NCBI GenBank assembly: GCA_902525035.1 | Contig: CABZFN010000002.1 | Span: forward strand, 1 to 64,000 | Direction: 5' to 3' | DNA: 64,000 bases | DNA from: an uncultured Alphaproteobacteria bacterium | GTDB lineage: Bacteria > Pseudomonadota > Alphaproteobacteria > HIMB59 > GCA-002718135 | Shown here: in pieces, positions 33,528-44,526 of the stretch | Layout: every line of letters starts with the position of its first letter | Numbering within the stretch: position 1 is the first letter of the stretch | Translations under genes and position numbers: made by a program | Notes under the pieces: generated by a model | The model's database searches: none | Told to the model about the DNA's origin: nothing | Seen by the model: only the letters and a program-made list of their open reading frames with translations

Positions 33528-34949
33528 TCAACTAATAGTTTTAAATGCTGATAGTGCTCTATTTCTTGTTTCTTTTAAATTTACAATAGGTAATGGATAT
33601 GAAGTACCAATCTCAAAATTATATTTCTTTTGATCCTCTTTAGACATCTCCCAAGGATTATGAATATATTTTTTTGGAATATTATTCAACTCAGGAATAA
33701 ATTCTTTTACATAATCACCATCTGGATCAAATTTTTGACCCTGCAATATTGGATTAAAAATTCTAAAATATGGACTTGCATCAGCACCACAACCAGAAAT
33801 CCATTGCCAACCTGCAGTATTAGACCCAACGTCAGCATCAACTAAAGTATCAAAAAACCACTCTTCTCCATTTTTCCAGTGTAACAATAAATTTTTTGTT
33901 AAAAACGAGCCTACAATCATTCTTACTCTATTATGCATCCAGCCTGTTTTATATAGTTGTCTCATTCCAGCATCAACAATTGGAATACCAGTTTTACCAT
34001 CATGCCATGATGATAAATTTTTAGCATTTTTTATCCATGGAAATTTATTAAATTTACTTTGTATAGGTTTATGAGTCATATCTGGATAATGAAATAAAAG
34101 ATTATAAGAAAAATCTCTCCAGCCAAGTTCAGCGAGAAATTTTTTTTTATTTTCAGGATCAATTTTTTTTTCAATATTTACAGTATCATAAACTTCCAAA
34201 GCAGATATTTCTCCAAAATGAAGATAAGGTGATAATTTTGAAGTTAAATCTTTATCGGGCCTATCTCTTCCAGCTGAATAGTTATTTGCTTTTTCCGAAA
34301 TATATTTTTTTAATTGTAATTTTGCATTACTTTCACCAGGTATCCAATATTTTTCAATTTTTTTGATCCATTGCTCTTTTTTGTTTGTTAGATTTAAATC
34401 TTGTATAGTTATTGCATTTTTAAATTTTGAATTGGCATAGCTTATTTTTGCATTTTTAAATTTAATATCTTTTAGTTTTAGTAGTTCATCACAATGTCGC
34501 CAGTAAGGAGTAAATACTTTAAAAAAGGTTCCACTTTTATTTTTAATATTCCAAGGTTCATTTAAAAGATATCCATTGTGCGAGTCGCATTCTATTTTAG
34601 ATGAAGTAACTATAGATTTAATTATAGTATCTCTTTTAATTGAGTATGGATCATATAGTCTATTCCAAGATACACATTTAACATTTGAATTCTTTAATAT
34701 TGAAGATATAATTTTCTCAGGATCACCAACAAATATATTTAATCTGCCATTATGCTTTTGTATTGAATCATATAAACTGAATAAAGATTTTTCTAACCAC
34801 CATTTGGATGTAGATCCAATTCTTTGATTTAAATCAAAAATATAAATTGGAATTATCTGATCAACTTTTTTTGAAAGTGACAATAAAGATGGATTTTTTT
34901 GTAATCTTAAATCTTGTCTAAACCAATGAATTCCATTAGTGGCTGTCAT
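33528..34949 (-). CDS. phrB: Deoxyribodipyrimidine photolyase / cryptochrome family
   Basis: IHWFRQDLRLQKNPSL, WMHNRVRMIVGSFLTKNLLLHWKNGEEWFFDTLVDADVGSNTAGWQWISGCGADASPYFRIFNP. Confidence 0.95.
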   Translation of the reverse strand: MTATNGIHWFRQDLRLQKNPSLLSLSKKVDQIIPIYIFDLNQRIGSTSKWWLEKSLFSLYDSIQKHNGRLNIFVGDPEKIISSILKNSNVKCVSWNRLYDPYSIKRDTIIKSIVTSSKIECDSHNGYLLNEPWNIKNKSGTFFKVFTPYWRHCDELLKLKDIKFKNAKISYANSKFKNAITIQDLNLTNKKEQWIKKIEKYWIPGESNAKLQLKKYISEKANNYSAGRDRPDKDLTSKLSPYLHFGEISALEVYDTVNIEKKIDPENKKKFLAELGWRDFSYNLLFHYPDMTHKPIQSKFNKFPWIKNAKNLSSWHDGKTGIPIVDAGMRQLYKTGWMHNRVRMIVGSFLTKNLLLHWKNGEEWFFDTLVDADVGSNTAGWQWISGCGADASPYFRIFNPILQGQKFDPDGDYVKEFIPELNNIPKKYIHNPWEMSKEDQKKYNFEIGTSYPLPIVNLKETRNRALSAFKTIS

Positions 34950-34995
34950 GAGATTAAATTATGTTAATTTAGAATAAATTAAAGAGGTAAATCTA

Positions 34996-35190
34996 TTATT
35001 TACTATGAGGAGGCATTTTTTTCTCTACAAACCAAACGTGTTTTTTTACCACAGGATCATATTTTTTCATTCGAAGCTTTTCAGCAACTTTCAAACCTTT
35101 TGTCGGTTTTCTTACAATATATTTAGTTCCTGTTTTTGGATTTTCTTCAGGTACTAGTTGTTTAAGAGCGAATGAAGTTTTTTTTGCCAT
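34996..35190 (-). CDS. rpmG: 50S ribosomal protein L33
   Basis: GTKYIVRKPTKGLKVAEKLRMKKYDPVVKKHVWFVEKK matches L33 core (KYDPVxxKHVxFxE). Confidence 0.85.
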   Translation of the reverse strand: MAKKTSFALKQLVPEENPKTGTKYIVRKPTKGLKVAEKLRMKKYDPVVKKHVWFVEKKMPPHSK

Positions 35191-35231
35191 GAGGAGTCTA
35201 TACAGAATAATTACATGAAATAAAGTATTAT

Positions 35232-36167
35232 TTATTCATAATCAAAAATTGACTGCTTAATAAAACGGTTAAAATTTCCTCTTTTTTTATCAAGTTTAAT
35301 TTGTTTATTTCTTTCAAGTAAGTTTTTTTTCTTTTCATTAGATGTTTTATCAAAACAATTATGACAGGATAAACCTGGTTTATAATATTTAGAATAGGTG
35401 TCTTTATCATTAATCGGTAACCAACAAGCATGACAAAGTTTGTAAGTTCCATCTTTTAATTCATTTTTCAAAGATACTCTTCCATCAAATACGAAACATT
35501 CACCATTCCACATTGAATCTTTTTTTGGAGTTTTTTCCAAATACTTTAGTATACCTCCATCTAACTGAGCAACATTTTTAAAACCCTTCATCATCATATA
35601 TGATGAAGCCTTTTCACACCTGATACCTCCAGTGCAAAACATTGCAATTTTTTTGTCTTTTGACTTATTTAGTTTTTTTTGAACAAAAGATTTAAAATCA
35701 GTGAAACTTTTAGTTTTTGGGTTAATTGCTCCTTCAAAAGATCCTATTTTAAACTCAAATTCATTTCTTACATCAATCACAATTGTATCTTTGTCTTTAA
35801 TGAGTTTATTCCATTCATTGTATTTAACTTTTTTCCCAGATATTTTTGTAGGATCAGCAAATTTGGTTCTTAATGTGACTATTTCATTTTTATTTCTAAT
35901 TTTAAGTTTTTGAAAAGGCATATATTTATATTTTGATCGTTTAAGATTAAGTTTCTCAAAATTAAAATTTTCAAGATGTAAAATGAAAGAATTTAAGTTT
36001 TTCTCTAATCCAGCTATTGTTCCATTAATACCTTCATCAGCAATCAATATTGTGCCTTTTATTTTATTAAATTTACAAAAATCTTTAAGTTTAGTAATGA
36101 TATCTTTTTTATCTTTAATTATTTTGAATTGATAAAAGGTAATTATAGTAAAGTACTTGTTGTTCAT
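35232..36167 (-). CDS. trhO: Rhodanese-domain tRNA uridine(34) hydroxylase (YceA/TrhO family)
   Basis: GTILIADEGINGTIAG, VIDVRNEFEFKIGSFEGAINP, MFCTGGIRCEKASSYM. Confidence 0.92.
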   Translation of the reverse strand: MNNKYFTIITFYQFKIIKDKKDIITKLKDFCKFNKIKGTILIADEGINGTIAGLEKNLNSFILHLENFNFEKLNLKRSKYKYMPFQKLKIRNKNEIVTLRTKFADPTKISGKKVKYNEWNKLIKDKDTIVIDVRNEFEFKIGSFEGAINPKTKSFTDFKSFVQKKLNKSKDKKIAMFCTGGIRCEKASSYMMMKGFKNVAQLDGGILKYLEKTPKKDSMWNGECFVFDGRVSLKNELKDGTYKLCHACWLPINDKDTYSKYYKPGLSCHNCFDKTSNEKKKNLLERNKQIKLDKKRGNFNRFIKQSIFDYE

Positions 36168-36200
36168 TTATCTAATTAATATAAAAAACTTAAAAAATTT

Positions 36201-37094
36201 ATGTCTAAAGAAACCATTAATATTGTTAAAAAGTTTCTCAATAGTTATTCTATAGAAACAACTCCAAATGTTTATGAAAAATATGGAAGCTTTTCTGAAT
36301 TTCTTGATAAAAATCATGACATTTATATAACTTATTTACCAGATGAAAATTCAAAAAATGTTATTAGAACGGCAAAAAAATTAAAATTAGAAGGTTATGA
36401 AGTTATACCTCATTTACCTGCAAGAACTATTGTAAATAAAAATGACTTAGAAAATTATATTGGTGAACTTGCAATTGAATCTGGGTGTTCAAAAATGTTA
36501 ATTATTGGTGGAGGTGGGAATCAGGCTGGTGAAATCTCTTCTTCAATTGATGTTTTGAAAACAGATTTTCTTTCAAAATATAATTATCAATTTGTAGGTG
36601 TAGCTGGGCATCCCGAAGGAAGCCCAGATATTTCAAATGAAAATTTAGATTTGGCAATTAAACAAAAGAATGATTTTGCAAAAAATGTTGATTTTAAAAT
36701 GTATTTAGCAACACAATTTTTTTTTGAAGCTAAATCTTTAATCGACTGGGAAAAACACTTAGTAAAAATTGGAAATAAATTACCAATCCATGCTGGGATA
36801 CCAGGTCCAGCCTCTATTAAAACATTAATAAATTATGCAAGATCTTGTGGAATTGGGAATTCTTTGAGATTTATTACAAAGCAGGCTTTTAACTTAACTA
36901 AGCTTGCAACATTGAACACTCCTGACAAATTAATTTATGATCTTGCTGAACATACTAAAATAAACAAAGACTCTAAACTTGAAAAAATTCACTTATACGC
37001 TTTTGGTGGTATGAAAAAAACTTCAGAGTGGTTAAATCAATTTAATAACTCAGATTTTTCTTATAATAATAAACAGAAATTCGAGTTAGATTAG
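36201..37094 (+). CDS. Methylenetetrahydrofolate reductase-like protein
   Basis: VIPHLPAR, MLIIGGGGNQAGEI, FVGVAGHPEGSPD, ATQFFFEA, HAGIPGPAS; MetF-like (beta/alpha)8 motifs. Confidence 0.85.
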   Translation: MSKETINIVKKFLNSYSIETTPNVYEKYGSFSEFLDKNHDIYITYLPDENSKNVIRTAKKLKLEGYEVIPHLPARTIVNKNDLENYIGELAIESGCSKMLIIGGGGNQAGEISSSIDVLKTDFLSKYNYQFVGVAGHPEGSPDISNENLDLAIKQKNDFAKNVDFKMYLATQFFFEAKSLIDWEKHLVKIGNKLPIHAGIPGPASIKTLINYARSCGIGNSLRFITKQAFNLTKLATLNTPDKLIYDLAEHTKINKDSKLEKIHLYAFGGMKKTSEWLNQFNNSDFSYNNKQKFELD

Positions 37095-37187
37095 CTTCTT
37101 CACAATTTTTTAATCTTTTAATGAAACATAAGTTGTTTGAAATTAAAGTTAATCTATAAATTAAATATCTAATAATTAAGGAGTCTC

Positions 37188-38861
37188 GTGTCAGATATTG
37201 AAATAGCAAGAAAAGCTAAAATGAAACCTATTAGTGAAATTCTAAAGGGGCTTGATGTACCAGATGCACCAGAAGCATTCAGTCCTATGGGCCGTCACAT
37301 AGCAAAAATAAACTTGGAGTACATAGATTCACTTAATAAAAATAAAGATGGTAAACTTGTTCTAGTCTCAGCAATAACTCCAACACCAGCAGGTGAAGGT
37401 AAAACAACAACTTCTGTTGGATTAACTGATGGTCTAAATAAATTAGGAAAGAAATCTATTGTTTGTTTAAGAGAGCCAAGTCTTGGACCATCATTTGGTA
37501 TGAAAGGTGGAGCAGCTGGTGGAGGTTATGCTCAAGTAGTTCCAATGGAGCAAATTAATCTTCATTTTACTGGAGATTTTCATGCAATTACGTCAGCTCA
37601 TAATTTACTTTCTGCATTAATTGATAATCATATCTACTGGGGAAATAAATTAAATGTTGATGTTAGAAGAGTTGTTTGGAAAAGAGTAATGGATATGAAT
37701 GATAGATCTCTTAGATCTATTGTTGTTGATTTAGGAGGAGTTGCAAATGGATACCCTAGACAAGATGGTTTTGATATAACAGTTGCATCCGAAATAATGG
37801 CTATTTTCTGCTTAGCTAAAGATTTAAAAGACCTGGAAGAAAGAATTGGAAATATAACGATAGCCTATACAAGAGACAAAAAATCTATTTTTGCAAAAGA
37901 TTTAAATGCCCAAGGTCCTATGACAGTATTGTTAAAAGATGCAATTAGACCGAACATAACACAAACATTAGAAAATAATCCCGCAATAATTCATGGTGGA
38001 CCATTTGCAAATATTGCCCATGGTTGTAATTCTGTAATTGCAACTAAAGCTAGTCTAAAATTAAGTGACTACGTTGTAACTGAGGCAGGCTTTGGAGCTG
38101 ATTTAGGAGCAGAAAAATTTCTTGATATAAAATGTAGAAAATCAAATTTAAAACCTGATTGTGTGGTTTTGGTAGCTACAATTAGAGCATTAAAAATGCA
38201 TGGCGATGTTTCAAAAGAAGATTTAAAAAGTGAAAATGTAAATGCTCTTAAAAAAGGTCTAGTAAATCTAGAAAGACATATTAATAATGTTAGAAAATTT
38301 GGATTACCAGTAACAGTTGCTATTAATCATTTTATTACAGACTCAAAAAACGAAGTAGATGCGGTCCTAGATTTTTGTAAAACTCAAGGAGTCAAGGCTT
38401 CTATGTGTACTCACTGGTCAGATGGTGGTGAAGGTGCAACAGAATTAGCTCAAAATGTAATAGATATTTGTGAAGAAAATAAAAATACATTTAAATTTTT
38501 GTATGAAGATGATTTAACGCTATTCAAAAAAATAGAAAAAATTGCACAAGAAATTTATCACGCAAGTGAAGTTGTAGCAGACACAAAAGTACGTCAACAA
38601 TTGAAGGATTTTGAAACTAATGGGTTTGGCAGATTACCTGTTTGCATTGCAAAAACTCAATATAGTTTTTCAACTGACCCTAATTTAAAAGGGGCGCCTA
38701 CAGGCCACGTTTTGCCTATTAGAGAGGTAAGATTGTCATCAGGAGCAGAATTCATAGTAGTTGTCTGCGGTGATATTATGACAATGCCAGGTTTACCAAG
38801 TGTTCCTGCGGCAAATTCGATAAAGCTAAATGGCCAAGGAGAAATTGAAGGTCTTTTTTAA
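37188..38861 (+). CDS. fhs: Formate-tetrahydrofolate ligase (GTG start, AAGGAG SD)
   Basis: [61 protein letters not shown]. Confidence 0.97.
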   Translation: MSDIEIARKAKMKPISEILKGLDVPDAPEAFSPMGRHIAKINLEYIDSLNKNKDGKLVLVSAITPTPAGEGKTTTSVGLTDGLNKLGKKSIVCLREPSLGPSFGMKGGAAGGGYAQVVPMEQINLHFTGDFHAITSAHNLLSALIDNHIYWGNKLNVDVRRVVWKRVMDMNDRSLRSIVVDLGGVANGYPRQDGFDITVASEIMAIFCLAKDLKDLEERIGNITIAYTRDKKSIFAKDLNAQGPMTVLLKDAIRPNITQTLENNPAIIHGGPFANIAHGCNSVIATKASLKLSDYVVTEAGFGADLGAEKFLDIKCRKSNLKPDCVVLVATIRALKMHGDVSKEDLKSENVNALKKGLVNLERHINNVRKFGLPVTVAINHFITDSKNEVDAVLDFCKTQGVKASMCTHWSDGGEGATELAQNVIDICEENKNTFKFLYEDDLTLFKKIEKIAQEIYHASEVVADTKVRQQLKDFETNGFGRLPVCIAKTQYSFSTDPNLKGAPTGHVLPIREVRLSSGAEFIVVVCGDIMTMPGLPSVPAANSIKLNGQGEIEGLF

Positions 38862-38881
38862 AACTGCTATATAGAATATTA

Positions 38882-40141
38882 ATGTTTAATAAAAATAAAT
38901 ACTCATTTTTATCTATTGCTAGAAACGCTTTTAGTCATCATGAGAATTGGCATAAGACATGGAATAGTCCAGAGCCAAAAAAAAATTATGATGCAATAAT
39001 AGTCGGTGGTGGTGGACACGGTTTAACTACTGCTTACTATTTAGCAAAAAACCATGGAATTAATAATATTGCTGTAATTGAAAAAGGCTGGATAGGCGGG
39101 GGGAATACAGGAAGGAATACGACTATAATTAGATCGAACTATTTATGGGATCAAAGTGCAGCTTTATACGAGCATGCATTAAAACTTTGGGAGGGTATGT
39201 CTCAAGAATTAAATTACAACGTAATGTTTTCTCAAAGAGGAGTTTTGAATGTTGCTCATAATCTTCATGATGTTAGAGAATTGAAAAGACGGTGGCATGC
39301 AAACAGACTAAATGATATCGATTGTGAATGGCTTGATACAAAAAAAGTTAAAGAATTTTGTCCAATAATTAATACTTCACCAAACATTAGATATCCTGTT
39401 TTAGGTGCAACACTACAAAGAAGAGCAGGAACTGCAAGACATGATGCTGTTGCATGGGGTTATGCAAGAGGAGCTGATGAAATGGGAGTTGATATAATCC
39501 AAAATTGTGAAGTAACTGGAATTAATATAAAAAATGGAAATGTAACTGGTGTTGAAACAACAAAAGGAACCATAAGTTCAAATAAAATTGGAATAGCTGC
39601 AGCAGGTCATACCAGTGTAATTGCAAACATGGCTGGAATCAAATTACCTTTAGAGAGTAAACCATTACAAGCGCTAGTTTCAGAACCAGTAAAACCAGTT
39701 ATTGATACTGTAGTCATGTCCAATACAATTCATGCTTATGTGTCTCAATCAGATAAAGGAGAATTAGTTATTGGCGCTGGAACAGATGGATACACTTCAT
39801 ACACTCAAAGAGGTGGCTTTAACATTGTTGAAGATACTTTAATGGCAATCGTTGAATTGTTTCCAATATTTTCTAGAATGAAAATGCTTCGTCATTGGGG
39901 AGGGATTGTAGATATTTGTCCAGATGCAAGCCCCATTATCAGTAAAACTCACATAAATGGATTATATTTTAATTGTGGTTGGGGAACAGGTGGTTTCAAA
40001 GCAACACCAGGTTCTGGTTGGGTATTTGCTCACACTATAGCAAATGATCAAGCTCATGAATTAAATGCTCCTTTTACGATAAATAGATTTTCTAGTGGTG
40101 AATTAGTTGATGAACATGGTGCAGCTGCCGTAGCACATTAA
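38882..40141 (+). CDS. soxB: Sarcosine oxidase beta subunit
   Basis: [52 protein letters not shown]; SoxBDAG order. Confidence 0.95.
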   Translation: MFNKNKYSFLSIARNAFSHHENWHKTWNSPEPKKNYDAIIVGGGGHGLTTAYYLAKNHGINNIAVIEKGWIGGGNTGRNTTIIRSNYLWDQSAALYEHALKLWEGMSQELNYNVMFSQRGVLNVAHNLHDVRELKRRWHANRLNDIDCEWLDTKKVKEFCPIINTSPNIRYPVLGATLQRRAGTARHDAVAWGYARGADEMGVDIIQNCEVTGINIKNGNVTGVETTKGTISSNKIGIAAAGHTSVIANMAGIKLPLESKPLQALVSEPVKPVIDTVVMSNTIHAYVSQSDKGELVIGAGTDGYTSYTQRGGFNIVEDTLMAIVELFPIFSRMKMLRHWGGIVDICPDASPIISKTHINGLYFNCGWGTGGFKATPGSGWVFAHTIANDQAHELNAPFTINRFSSGELVDEHGAAAVAH

Positions 40142-40144
40142 ATC

Positions 40145-40501
40145 ATGTTTTTAATAAATTGCCCTTACTGTGGAGAAAGAGATCAGGCTGAATTTTCTTG
40201 TGGAGGTGAGGCACACATTGCAAGGCCAAAAAATCCTCCCGAACTCTCTGATGATCAATGGGCAGAATATTTATTCTTGCGAAAAAATGACAAAGGTATT
40301 CATTATGAAAGATGGAACCATGAATATGGGTGTAGACGATGGTTTAATTTAGCAAGAAATACTGCAACCGATGAAATTCTCGCAGTATATAAGATGGGAG
40401 AAGCTCCTCCTAAATTAAAAGCAAATATTCCAGCTACTCCCTCAGGTGAACCAAACATTGGATCTGGGAATTTATCAACATCAAAAAAAGATAGATTTTA
40501 A
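40145..40501 (+). CDS. soxD: Sarcosine oxidase delta subunit
   Basis: INCPYCGERDQAEFSCGGEAHIARP ... HEYGCRRWFNLARNTATDEI. Confidence 0.95.
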   Translation: MFLINCPYCGERDQAEFSCGGEAHIARPKNPPELSDDQWAEYLFLRKNDKGIHYERWNHEYGCRRWFNLARNTATDEILAVYKMGEAPPKLKANIPATPSGEPNIGSGNLSTSKKDRF

Positions 40502-40509
40502 AATCAAAG

Positions 40510-43500
40510 ATGCGATATAAAAATAACAAAAATCTGGGAAATAATAAGTCTGTAAAGTTCTATTTTGACAATAAAGAATATTTTGGATTTGAAGGTGATA
40601 CTCTAGCTTCAGCACTTCTTGCAAATGATGTTCACTTAGTTGGTAGAAGTTTTAAATATCATCGCCCTAGGGGTATTTATACTGCAGGTAGTGAAGAACC
40701 TAATGGTATAATTCAACTTGAGACTAAAGAATATACTGAACCTAACAGAAGAGTAACTGAGGTTCAGATATATGAAGGTCTAAAAGCCTTTAGTCAAAAT
40801 AATTGGCCATCTGTGAAATTTGATGCAGGTGCAATAAATGATTTACTATCCCCATTTTTTCCTGCAGGATTTTATTACAAGACCTTTATGTGGCCGCCAA
40901 AATTTTGGAAGGCATATGAGTTTTTTATAAGACAGGCTGCAGGACTTGGTAAATCTCCAAAAAAGAATGATCCTCACAAATATGAACATTTTCATTATCA
41001 TTGTGATGTTCTGGTTGTTGGATCAGGAGTAAGTGGATTAGTGTCGGCAGACATTGCAGCGAGTAAAAATTATAAGGTATTACTAGTTGAGCAAGAAGGT
41101 GAGATTGGAGGTGAAATTTTATCTACAAGAAATAAAAATATTAAAATAGACAACTTACTAATTAATGAATGGAAAAATAAAATAATTGATAAACTTTCAA
41201 AAAATTCAAATGTAAAAATAATTAAAAATACAACTTGTTTTGCCTATTTAAATTATAATTTATTATTAGCTGTACAAGAGATAGATCCAGAAAAAGGATT
41301 AAACAAAAAAAATGATATCAAAGAAAGAATTTGGAAAATAAGATCAAAGAAAGTTATTCTAGCAACAGGTGCAATAGAAAGACCTATAATCTTTAACAAT
41401 AATGATAGGCCTGGTATTATGCTTTCTAACAGTGCAAAAAAATACTTAAATAAGTATGGGGTTACACCTGGTAAAAATTTAGTTTTTTTTACAAACAATG
41501 ATAGTGCTTATGAAAATGCAATAGATTTTTTTGAGCAGGGTATAAAAGTAGAAGCTATTGTTGATGCTAGAGACAATAGTGATGGTTATTATCCTAAGAA
41601 AGCAAATAAATTAGGTATTACTATACTAAAAGGGTATGAAATTAGCGATACTGTTGGAAGATTAAAAATTAGAGAAATAAAATTAAAAAAAATTACAACT
41701 GAAAAAAGTAATGAAAAATCTTCTATTAATATTAAATGTGATCTTTTAGCAATTGCTGGTGGTTGGACGCCTACTGTCCATTTGTTTACTCAATCAAAAG
41801 GAAAACTAAAATTTAGAGACTCAGATGGAAGTTTTATTCCTAGTGAAGTTTATCAAGATACATTGTGTGTTGGAAGTTGCAATGGTGACTATAATTTAAA
41901 TGAAATATTATTAAAAACTCAAAAAGATACATTAATATATTTAAATGATAATCAGGAAAATATATTTGGTGAGGAAAATTATAAATCAGATAATCTAAAA
42001 TATGGTAAACATAAAAACATTTGGATTACTTCTAAAAATAACATCTCGCGAACCAAAATGTTTGTGGACTTTCAAAATGATGTAACAACAAAAGATATTA
42101 AATTAGCTTTAAAAGAGGGCTTTCAATCTATTGAACATGTTAAAAGATATACAACTACAGGAATGGCAACTGATCAAGGTAAGACCAGTAATGTTAATGC
42201 TCTTGGAATAATATCAGAATTAACAAATACTGAGATTTCTGAATTAGGTACGACAACATTTCGTTTACCTTATAAACCAGTTACTTTTGGTGCAATTGCT
42301 GGACGCCATGTAAAAGAATTTTTTGATTTAGAGAGAACAAGTCCTATTCATCAATGGCATATTGATAATAAAGCTTTATTTGAAGATGTGGGCCAATGGA
42401 AAAGAGCTTGGTATTATCCTAAAAAAAATGAAAGTTTTCAGTCAGCATTGAATAGAGAAGTAAAAGCAACTAGAGATAGCTTAGGAATACTAGACGCATC
42501 AACTCTTGGGAAAATAGATATTAAAGGAAGAGATGTTAGTGAATTTTTAAATAGAATTTACACCAATTCTTGGTCAAAATTAGAAATTGGAAAATGTCGG
42601 TATGGTGTAATGTTGGGTGATGATGGGATGGTCATTGATGATGGTGTAACAACTAGATTAGGTGAGTTTCATTATCTTATGTCAACAACTACAGGAAATG
42701 CGGCATCAGTAATGTCAAAATTAGAAGATTGGTTACAAACAGAATGGCCAGAATTAGAAGTATATTTAACTTCAGTTACAGAAAATTATGGAACAATAAG
42801 CTTGAATGGACCAAATTCAAAAAAATTGATGCAAATATTAATTCCAGATTATGATTTTTCAAAAGAGAATTTTCCTCATATGAGTTTTAAGATTATTAAC
42901 ATTAATGGAATAAAGTGTAGAGTTATGCGTATAAGTTTTACAGGGGAAATTTGTTACGAAATAAATGTTCCTTCTGGATATGCTAAAAATCTATGGGAAC
43001 TTTGTATAGATAAAGGTAAAGAATTTAATATAACTCCATATGGAACTGAAGCGATGCATGTACTTCGTGCTGAAAAAGGTTTTATCATTGTTGGTCAAGA
43101 GACAGATGGCTCAGTTACACCTATAGATCTGGACATGGATTGGATTGTTAGTAAGAAAAAATATGATTTTATTGGTAAGAGAGCATTATATAGAAGTGAT
43201 ACTATAAAAAAAGATAGGAAACAATTAGTTGGATTAAAAACTAAAGATCCAAATAAAGTTCTTGAAGAAGGATCACAATTAGTCGAAAAAATAACTGCTT
43301 TACCAATGAAAATGGTTGGACATGTTACATCTAGTTATTATTCACCTAATTTAAAAAGTTCTTTTGCTTTAGCTTTAATTAAAGGTGGAATTGAAAAAAT
43401 AGGAAGTGTTTTAATTGCACCAATGGAAAATGAAAATATTGAAGTTGAAATAACCAGTCCAGTATTCATTGATCCTAAAAATGAAAGGATCAATCAATGA
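40510..43500 (+). CDS. soxA: Sarcosine oxidase alpha subunit (FAD/NAD domain + GcvT domain)
   Basis: GDTLASALLANDVHLVGRSFKYHRPRGIYTAGSEEPN; C-terminal GcvT-like folate domain. Confidence 0.95.
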   Translation: MRYKNNKNLGNNKSVKFYFDNKEYFGFEGDTLASALLANDVHLVGRSFKYHRPRGIYTAGSEEPNGIIQLETKEYTEPNRRVTEVQIYEGLKAFSQNNWPSVKFDAGAINDLLSPFFPAGFYYKTFMWPPKFWKAYEFFIRQAAGLGKSPKKNDPHKYEHFHYHCDVLVVGSGVSGLVSADIAASKNYKVLLVEQEGEIGGEILSTRNKNIKIDNLLINEWKNKIIDKLSKNSNVKIIKNTTCFAYLNYNLLLAVQEIDPEKGLNKKNDIKERIWKIRSKKVILATGAIERPIIFNNNDRPGIMLSNSAKKYLNKYGVTPGKNLVFFTNNDSAYENAIDFFEQGIKVEAIVDARDNSDGYYPKKANKLGITILKGYEISDTVGRLKIREIKLKKITTEKSNEKSSINIKCDLLAIAGGWTPTVHLFTQSKGKLKFRDSDGSFIPSEVYQDTLCVGSCNGDYNLNEILLKTQKDTLIYLNDNQENIFGEENYKSDNLKYGKHKNIWITSKNNISRTKMFVDFQNDVTTKDIKLALKEGFQSIEHVKRYTTTGMATDQGKTSNVNALGIISELTNTEISELGTTTFRLPYKPVTFGAIAGRHVKEFFDLERTSPIHQWHIDNKALFEDVGQWKRAWYYPKKNESFQSALNREVKATRDSLGILDASTLGKIDIKGRDVSEFLNRIYTNSWSKLEIGKCRYGVMLGDDGMVIDDGVTTRLGEFHYLMSTTTGNAASVMSKLEDWLQTEWPELEVYLTSVTENYGTISLNGPNSKKLMQILIPDYDFSKENFPHMSFKIININGIKCRVMRISFTGEICYEINVPSGYAKNLWELCIDKGKEFNITPYGTEAMHVLRAEKGFIIVGQETDGSVTPIDLDMDWIVSKKKYDFIGKRALYRSDTIKKDRKQLVGLKTKDPNKVLEEGSQLVEKITALPMKMVGHVTSSYYSPNLKSSFALALIKGGIEKIGSVLIAPMENENIEVEITSPVFIDPKNERINQ

Positions 43501-44072
43501 TCTTAGCCTTCAATAATGTCCTAAATAAAAATAAAAAAAATTACAATGGAGTAACGATAGAAGAAACAAGCTTATCTGGTAAAATTAATATTAGAGGCAA
43601 AAGTTCAGATAAAGAATTTATGAAAAATATTGGCTCTGTATTAAATTTAGTATTACCAATTGAGCCAAATGTGAGAATTTATAATAATAACATTAGTATT
43701 ATGTGGCTTGGTCCTAATGAATGGTTAGTTATAACGCCGGAAAATAAGAAAGATAAAATTATCTCTTTATTAGAATCAAAACTCAATCCAGAAAAGACAG
43801 CAATAACTGACGTTTCATATAACAGAACTGTATTACGACTCGAAGGTAAGCAAGTTTTTAGATTACTTTCTAAATTTCTTGTTGCCAACTTAGAAAAAAT
43901 ATTGGAAACTAATTTTTCTGTAGCTCAAACAATATTTTTAAAAATTCCCGTGCTTTTTATCAGAAATAATACTGATAAAGAAGCTACATCGTTAGACTTA
44001 CATTTAAACAGATCCCATGCGAAATATGTTTACGAATTATTAGTTGATGGCAGTAAAAATCTTAATATTTAA
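43497..44072 (+). CDS. soxG: Sarcosine oxidase gamma subunit
   Basis: IMWLGPNEWLVITPENK, TAITDVSYNRTVLRLEGKQVFRLLSKF; follows soxA with 4-nt overlap. Confidence 0.85.
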   Translation: MILAFNNVLNKNKKNYNGVTIEETSLSGKINIRGKSSDKEFMKNIGSVLNLVLPIEPNVRIYNNNISIMWLGPNEWLVITPENKKDKIISLLESKLNPEKTAITDVSYNRTVLRLEGKQVFRLLSKFLVANLEKILETNFSVAQTIFLKIPVLFIRNNTDKEATSLDLHLNRSHAKYVYELLVDGSKNLNI

Positions 44073-44526
44073 TCTATTTTTAATCTTAATTTGTTTTAGT
44101 ACAGTTTCATCTGGTAAGACTATCTTAGGTAAAGCAAAGGTAATTGATGGTGACACCATTCATATTTATAAAAATAAAATAAGACTACATGCCATTGATG
44201 CACCTGAAACAAATCAGACATGTAATAAAAATAATAAAGTTTGGAATTGTGGTATTGATTCAACTAAATTCTTAAAGAAACTAATTGGTAAAAATATAAT
44301 TGAATGTATTACTACCGGTAAGGATCAATATAATAGATTTATTGGAATCTGCTACAAAAATAATTTAGATTTAAATAGTGAAATGGTCCTTAATGGATGG
44401 GCAATTGCATATCGCTATTATTCAATGGATTATGTTGAAGAAGAAGAATTGGCAAAACAACAAAAAAAAGGAATGTGGAGTGGGGAGTTTGAAGAACCTT
44501 ATTTATTTAGAAAAAAAAATAAATAA
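44047..44526 (+). CDS. Secreted thermonuclease-like (SNase fold) nuclease
   Basis: Signal peptide; AKVIDGDTIHIYKNKIRLHAIDAPE and YNRFIGICY motifs; overlaps soxG 3' end. Confidence 0.88.
   Translation: MAVKILIFNLFLILICFSTVSSGKTILGKAKVIDGDTIHIYKNKIRLHAIDAPETNQTCNKNNKVWNCGIDSTKFLKKLIGKNIIECITTGKDQYNRFIGICYKNNLDLNSEMVLNGWAIAYRYYSMDYVEEEELAKQQKKGMWSGEFEEPYLFRKKNK

Noticed and set aside
35228-35452. - strand 74-aa ORF overlapping trhO
   Set aside because: Shadow frame of the trhO C-terminus.
37095-37187. Intergenic region upstream of fhs examined for a riboswitch
   Set aside because: No stable stem-loop or recognisable aptamer motif; only an AAGGAG SD before GTG.
40170-40352. + strand 60-aa ORF
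   Set aside because: Alternative frame inside soxD; no homology signal.
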